64,000 bases of DNA from assembly GCA_021324755.1 (NCBI GenBank), contig JAJPIL010000014.1, positions 372,001-436,000 on the forward strand, given 5' to 3'. Under the pieces are notes generated by a model. The model was not told where the DNA came from. It saw only the letters and a list, made by a program, of their open reading frames with translations, and did not search any database. Positions 62,301 through 64,000 of the stretch are shown piece after piece; within the stretch, counting starts at the first letter, position 1, and every line of letters begins with the position of its first letter. This DNA is from Pseudomonadota bacterium. Lineage in GTDB: Bacteria > Desulfobacterota > Binatia > Binatales > Binataceae. Both the position numbers and the translations under genes were made by a program.

Positions 62301-62907
62301 TGGTGCGGTCAATCTAGAGGCCGAGGAGGATGCCGCGCAACTTTCTGCACGGGCTGAAACCTTACGTAGCGAACGGGACGATCTGGTAAAGGCTGCCGAT
62401 GACCTCAGGAAAACGATTGAAAAACTTAACCGAGAGGCGGCGCGCCGCTTCGAGACAACCTTCGACGCTGTGGCGAGCAATTTTGCCCAAATCGTCCCGA
62501 AACTTCTTGACGGTGGCAAAGGGCGCCTCGAGCTGGCCAGAGGCGTTGATGAGCAAGAAGACGACGGGTTGCAGGTTCTGGTCCAGCCGCCAGGCAAGCG
62601 AGTCAAAGAACTAAGCCTTTTGTCTGGTGGGGAGAAGGCGCTAAGCGCTCTAGCGCTGATTCTTTCGTTGTTTCTGATCAATCCTAGCCCGTTTTGCCTT
62701 CTTGACGAGGTTGACGCACCCCTTGACGAACGCAGCTTACAGGCATTTACCGGTCTTCTAGGCGACTTAAAAGACAAGTCGCAGTTTGTGCTGGTTACGC
62801 ACAACCAAACGACGATGCGTGAGGCCGACCAGATTTATGGCGTGACGATGGCTGAGCCAGGAGTTTCGCAGGTGCTTTCCGTAAGGCTTGCCGAAACTGC
62901 CGCGTAA
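59365..62907 (+). CDS. smc: Chromosome segregation protein SMC
   Basis: 1180 residues, full-length. The N-terminal half-ATPase has LKSLELVGFKSFFDPT and the Walker A GPNGCGKSNLVDAIRW. The Q-loop RTYAIIPQGKVEEI follows. Long coiled coils (about 165-500 and 660-1010) flank a hinge (about 515-640) that contains LAAALGELLGAVIV and HGDIVRPGRILSGGSRLV. The C-terminal half has the signature LLSGGEKALSALALILS and Walker B CLLDEVDAPLDE. SMC loads with ScpAB to organise chromosomes. GAGG lies just before the ATG. ftsY follows on the same strand after 305 bases. Confidence 0.97.
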   Translation: MRLKSLELVGFKSFFDPTKISFAPGITAIVGPNGCGKSNLVDAIRWVLGEQSASRLRAKTVDDLIFAGSERRAPAGMAQVSLVLETDPSVAPFPSPFQSHSEVAVVRRLYRSGESEYQINKIPCRLRDVSEFFMALGIHSRTYAIIPQGKVEEIIQAKPRELRAVIEEAAGLSLFKERRDLSERKLARVRENLTQIEHVLSEVERQLASARRQAKRAQTYKALTHERDELERICLSRRVVANEAELRQFEAEQVRIAQQLEQARAEHSALANAAQELNEKLSNIEQQLQARSQELETLAASASERERTRKFVMRRLAEIEQLEPRLAGQLQELAQKLDRVYATCAELENELQHAPAEDDARMPEVAALNEQFDRARNELKGIEEQSELLKDEVAELMRQAAVVRMEIAQMQRQREALGRRLGAVESELETIRRSVSEAEDARLAAHDEVARIRAELASAETELEAASERERRALEALRTTEAAVARAREQIDAAVRRIRRLELDVAQQRLQTVIEALDGNRPPGQLRFVADVIKAPVALEAALAAALGELLGAVIVDSPDFVLCAVEILKQKGGGRLSFVPEDLQASLDSSAALPSTHSDRLIDHLYIEQGYWALAQALLGNVRLAQDVQQALAAAANGGSEQIYVTPHGDIVRPGRILSGGSRLVPEEPDGLDCPLSMTQAQQLLEEAQREKEGAARSFDGARKAREEVEGRLKAIRTALARAEATLASSETRRNRIEQEYVLTNARRAELVRQLAEIEEKLPLLEKRLEELASLEQSKREELGRLKTPLQEKKDAVEELAIKLKTIVAERESAQQKRKALEAQLRQARLLATAIEEQITEHRQRLDTIHKEREELEAEALRLQREHETGFSRERELERQVEELRQQREVLAQEVGIISRRLTDSEALIRRFEQQKMELELKRERTSALTDELKRAFAERFKVSFDDSRQELTQSLEGREPEADARRLNELQAQLERLGAVNLEAEEDAAQLSARAETLRSERDDLVKAADDLRKTIEKLNREAARRFETTFDAVASNFAQIVPKLLDGGKGRLELARGVDEQEDDGLQVLVQPPGKRVKELSLLSGGEKALSALALILSLFLINPSPFCLLDEVDAPLDERSLQAFTGLLGDLKDKSQFVLVTHNQTTMREADQIYGVTMAEPGVSQVLSVRLAETAA

Positions 62908-63212
62908 TCCGAAATTGCACCATAAGACCGCGCTCAACTCTTCAGCATGAGCACGGCGACAACGTTCGGCATCGACGCAAAGGCAACACTCAAGCTAAAG
63001 TAAGACTCGGCCCGGACGGAGCCAAGGCAAGCCCTTGTCCTTAGCGCCTTACGGGTTCGAGTGAATATATGCCTTTGGCCATTTTGTTAAACTTCGAGGG
63101 CTGATATATCGTATTTGTCTACTCTAGAAGCGTAACGAAGAGTTGGCTGCTTTTTGGGCGTAAGCCTTTGACGGCTTGGACGTCGCACCACTAAAAGCGT
63201 GGGGATTGGAAA
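62908..63212. other. Intergenic region between smc and ftsY
   Basis: 305 bases. I see no RNA gene, repeat or terminator of note. A weak hairpin (AAGCC-TTTGAC-GGCTT) lies near 63164-63180 and may be part of the ftsY leader. The probable ftsY ribosome site is GGGATTGGAA. Confidence 0.4.
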
Positions 63213-64000
63213 GTGTCGCTTAACGTGTTGAGCAATCCTCAAGATATTCAGCCCTTGGTAAACCTTGTCGTTTCAGTAATTACCTTTTTAGGGGCGGTTT
63301 TTGTTTCAGTGCTGGTGATCGCCGCGCAACGCAAAAGGCGGCGCCGCTTAAAGGCGTTTGTATCTGAAGCCGACAAGCTACAACGTGAGCCTGCCAAAAT
63401 CAGCCAAGCTCAAGCCGAGCAACTCTCTTTCGATCGCAGCGGCTCGTCTGCTTCAACCAGTGCCGCGGAGCAGGTGCCCGAGAGGGGGCTGCCGGAAAGC
63501 TCATCTCAAACTCAGCTCGAGGCTCACGAAGCTGAGTCGTCGGCGCGATCTTTTCCGGATGGTTCAGCCGAGGAACGATCTTGGTCTGATAGTTCAATAG
63601 GCGATCGGCATGATGCAGCGTATGAGAAACCGCCTGCGCCCATAGCAAGTACACCACGAGATGGTGCGCCGCCGCTCGAGAAAGAAACGGCTTCGGACGT
63701 CACTGAGGAAGCTTCGAGATCGGCCGGCTCAGCTGAACTTCCTGAATCGCCAAAAGCGGTGGATACCATTGCAACCGCAGCCGCGACGACGGCTACCACC
63801 GCACCGTCAGGGCCAGGGCTTGATGCGCAAGTCGGCTCCACACCGGAGGAGAGTCAGGAGCGGACCTCGGCATGGGTTAGCGCCTCACGGCGAATCGTGC
63901 TTGGGCTTCGCCGGACGCGAGAGCGGTTGCTTTCCCGCCTGAAAGCGGCTTTTTTGAGCAGCAAGAAAGTCGACCAGATCTGCGAGAGCTTGGAAGAGGC
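63213..64000 (+). CDS. ftsY: FtsY signal-recognition-particle receptor, 3' end missing
   Basis: The frame is open from a GTG at 63213 to the window edge, giving 262 codons. GGGATTGGAA sits just before the GTG. Residues about 15-40 (PLVNLVVSVITFLGAVFVSVLVIA) form a membrane helix, followed by the basic stretch QRKRRRRLK. Then come about 170 acidic, Ser/Ala/Glu/Pro-rich residues, the A domain. The last 35 residues, VLGLRRTRERLLSRLKAAF and KKVDQICESLEEA, are the start of the FtsY N domain (helix N1, the GLxKTR motif). The GTPase domain lies beyond the window. FtsY docks SRP-ribosome complexes at the inner membrane; an N-terminal membrane anchor is seen in several deltaproteobacteria and actinobacteria. 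Confidence 0.85.
   Translation, partial: MSLNVLSNPQDIQPLVNLVVSVITFLGAVFVSVLVIAAQRKRRRRLKAFVSEADKLQREPAKISQAQAEQLSFDRSGSSASTSAAEQVPERGLPESSSQTQLEAHEAESSARSFPDGSAEERSWSDSSIGDRHDAAYEKPPAPIASTPRDGAPPLEKETASDVTEEASRSAGSAELPESPKAVDTIATAAATTATTAPSGPGLDAQVGSTPEESQERTSAWVSASRRIVLGLRRTRERLLSRLKAAFLSSKKVDQICESLEE

Noticed and set aside
1-64000. CRISPR arrays, IS elements, integrase or phage genes
   Set aside because: No regularly spaced repeats, transposase, integrase or structural phage protein was found on either strand.

Overview
The window (64 kb, roughly 55% G+C by eye) is a dense, mostly housekeeping stretch of a Gram-negative bacterial chromosome. Outer-membrane proteins (TolC, a beta-barrel porin ending in Phe), lipoproteins with lipoboxes, a heme gene cluster in Met8-CcsA-HemA-HemC-CobA/HemD-HemB order, class I lysyl-tRNA synthetase, a short archaeal/Thermotoga-like AhcY, a short ThiC, a DUF2203/DUF4149 cluster and a membrane-anchored FtsY together suggest a deltaproteobacteria-like or related uncultured lineage (for example Binatota/Desulfobacterota). 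This placement is an inference from gene content, not a phylogeny. I see no CRISPR array, rRNA, transposase, integrase or phage gene.

Layout. 1-2.9 kb: 3' part of hemW facing class I lysS and a small zinc-finger gene. 3.3-12.9 kb: DHH phosphoesterase, a glycosyltransferase, HPr, a metK-ahcY pair, then guaB, ddl and rdgB on the minus strand. 13.1-19.6 kb: ZIP metal transporter, a 25-codon lysine-rich gene with its own promoter and terminator, ftsB-like, an MFS exporter overlapping a CopD/HemJ-like membrane protein, gloB, fabI and a metallo-beta-lactamase-fold gene. 19.6-24.8 kb: UvrD/PcrA helicase, a secreted BON-like protein, a TolC-family protein. 25-29.8 kb: an envelope cluster on the minus strand made of two tandem paralogous lipoproteins, a porin, another lipoprotein and PstS, the last preceded by a Pho-box-like repeat. 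30-38.5 kb: a ThDP enzyme, a VWA protein, a histidine phosphatase, a rhodanese-MoeB/ThiF fusion, a Bcp peroxiredoxin, thiC and a lone nuoI. 38.8 kb: tRNA-Asn followed by about 1.26 kb with no recognisable gene. 40.2-46.8 kb: heme/siroheme operon. 46.9-49.1 kb: four minus-strand genes (DUF2203, DUF4149, HAD, SLOG). 49.2-64 kb: lon, rnhA with a zinc-ribbon tail, trxB/moaC divergent pair, an rRNA methyltransferase, a VOC protein, RNase E/G, an HNH endonuclease, smc and the 5' part of ftsY.

How the genes fit together. Heme synthesis from glutamyl-tRNA to uroporphyrinogen III and on to siroheme is nearly complete in one operon, with HemW (a heme chaperone in current understanding) at the left edge. 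metK-ahcY form a SAM cycle unit. guaB and rdgB both concern purine nucleotides. The rhodanese-MoeB fusion beside thiC points to sulfur transfer for thiamine or molybdopterin, and moaC lies elsewhere in the window. The pstS-porin-lipoprotein cluster looks like a phosphate-responsive envelope module.

The least expected items are non-coding or tiny: the 25-residue Lys/Ala-only basic gene with near-ideal expression signals, terminator-like hairpins directly in front of guaB and the DHH gene, large inverted repeats in the metK, thiC and hemB leaders, several short perfect tandem duplications in intergenic DNA, and the gene-free stretch after tRNA-Asn.
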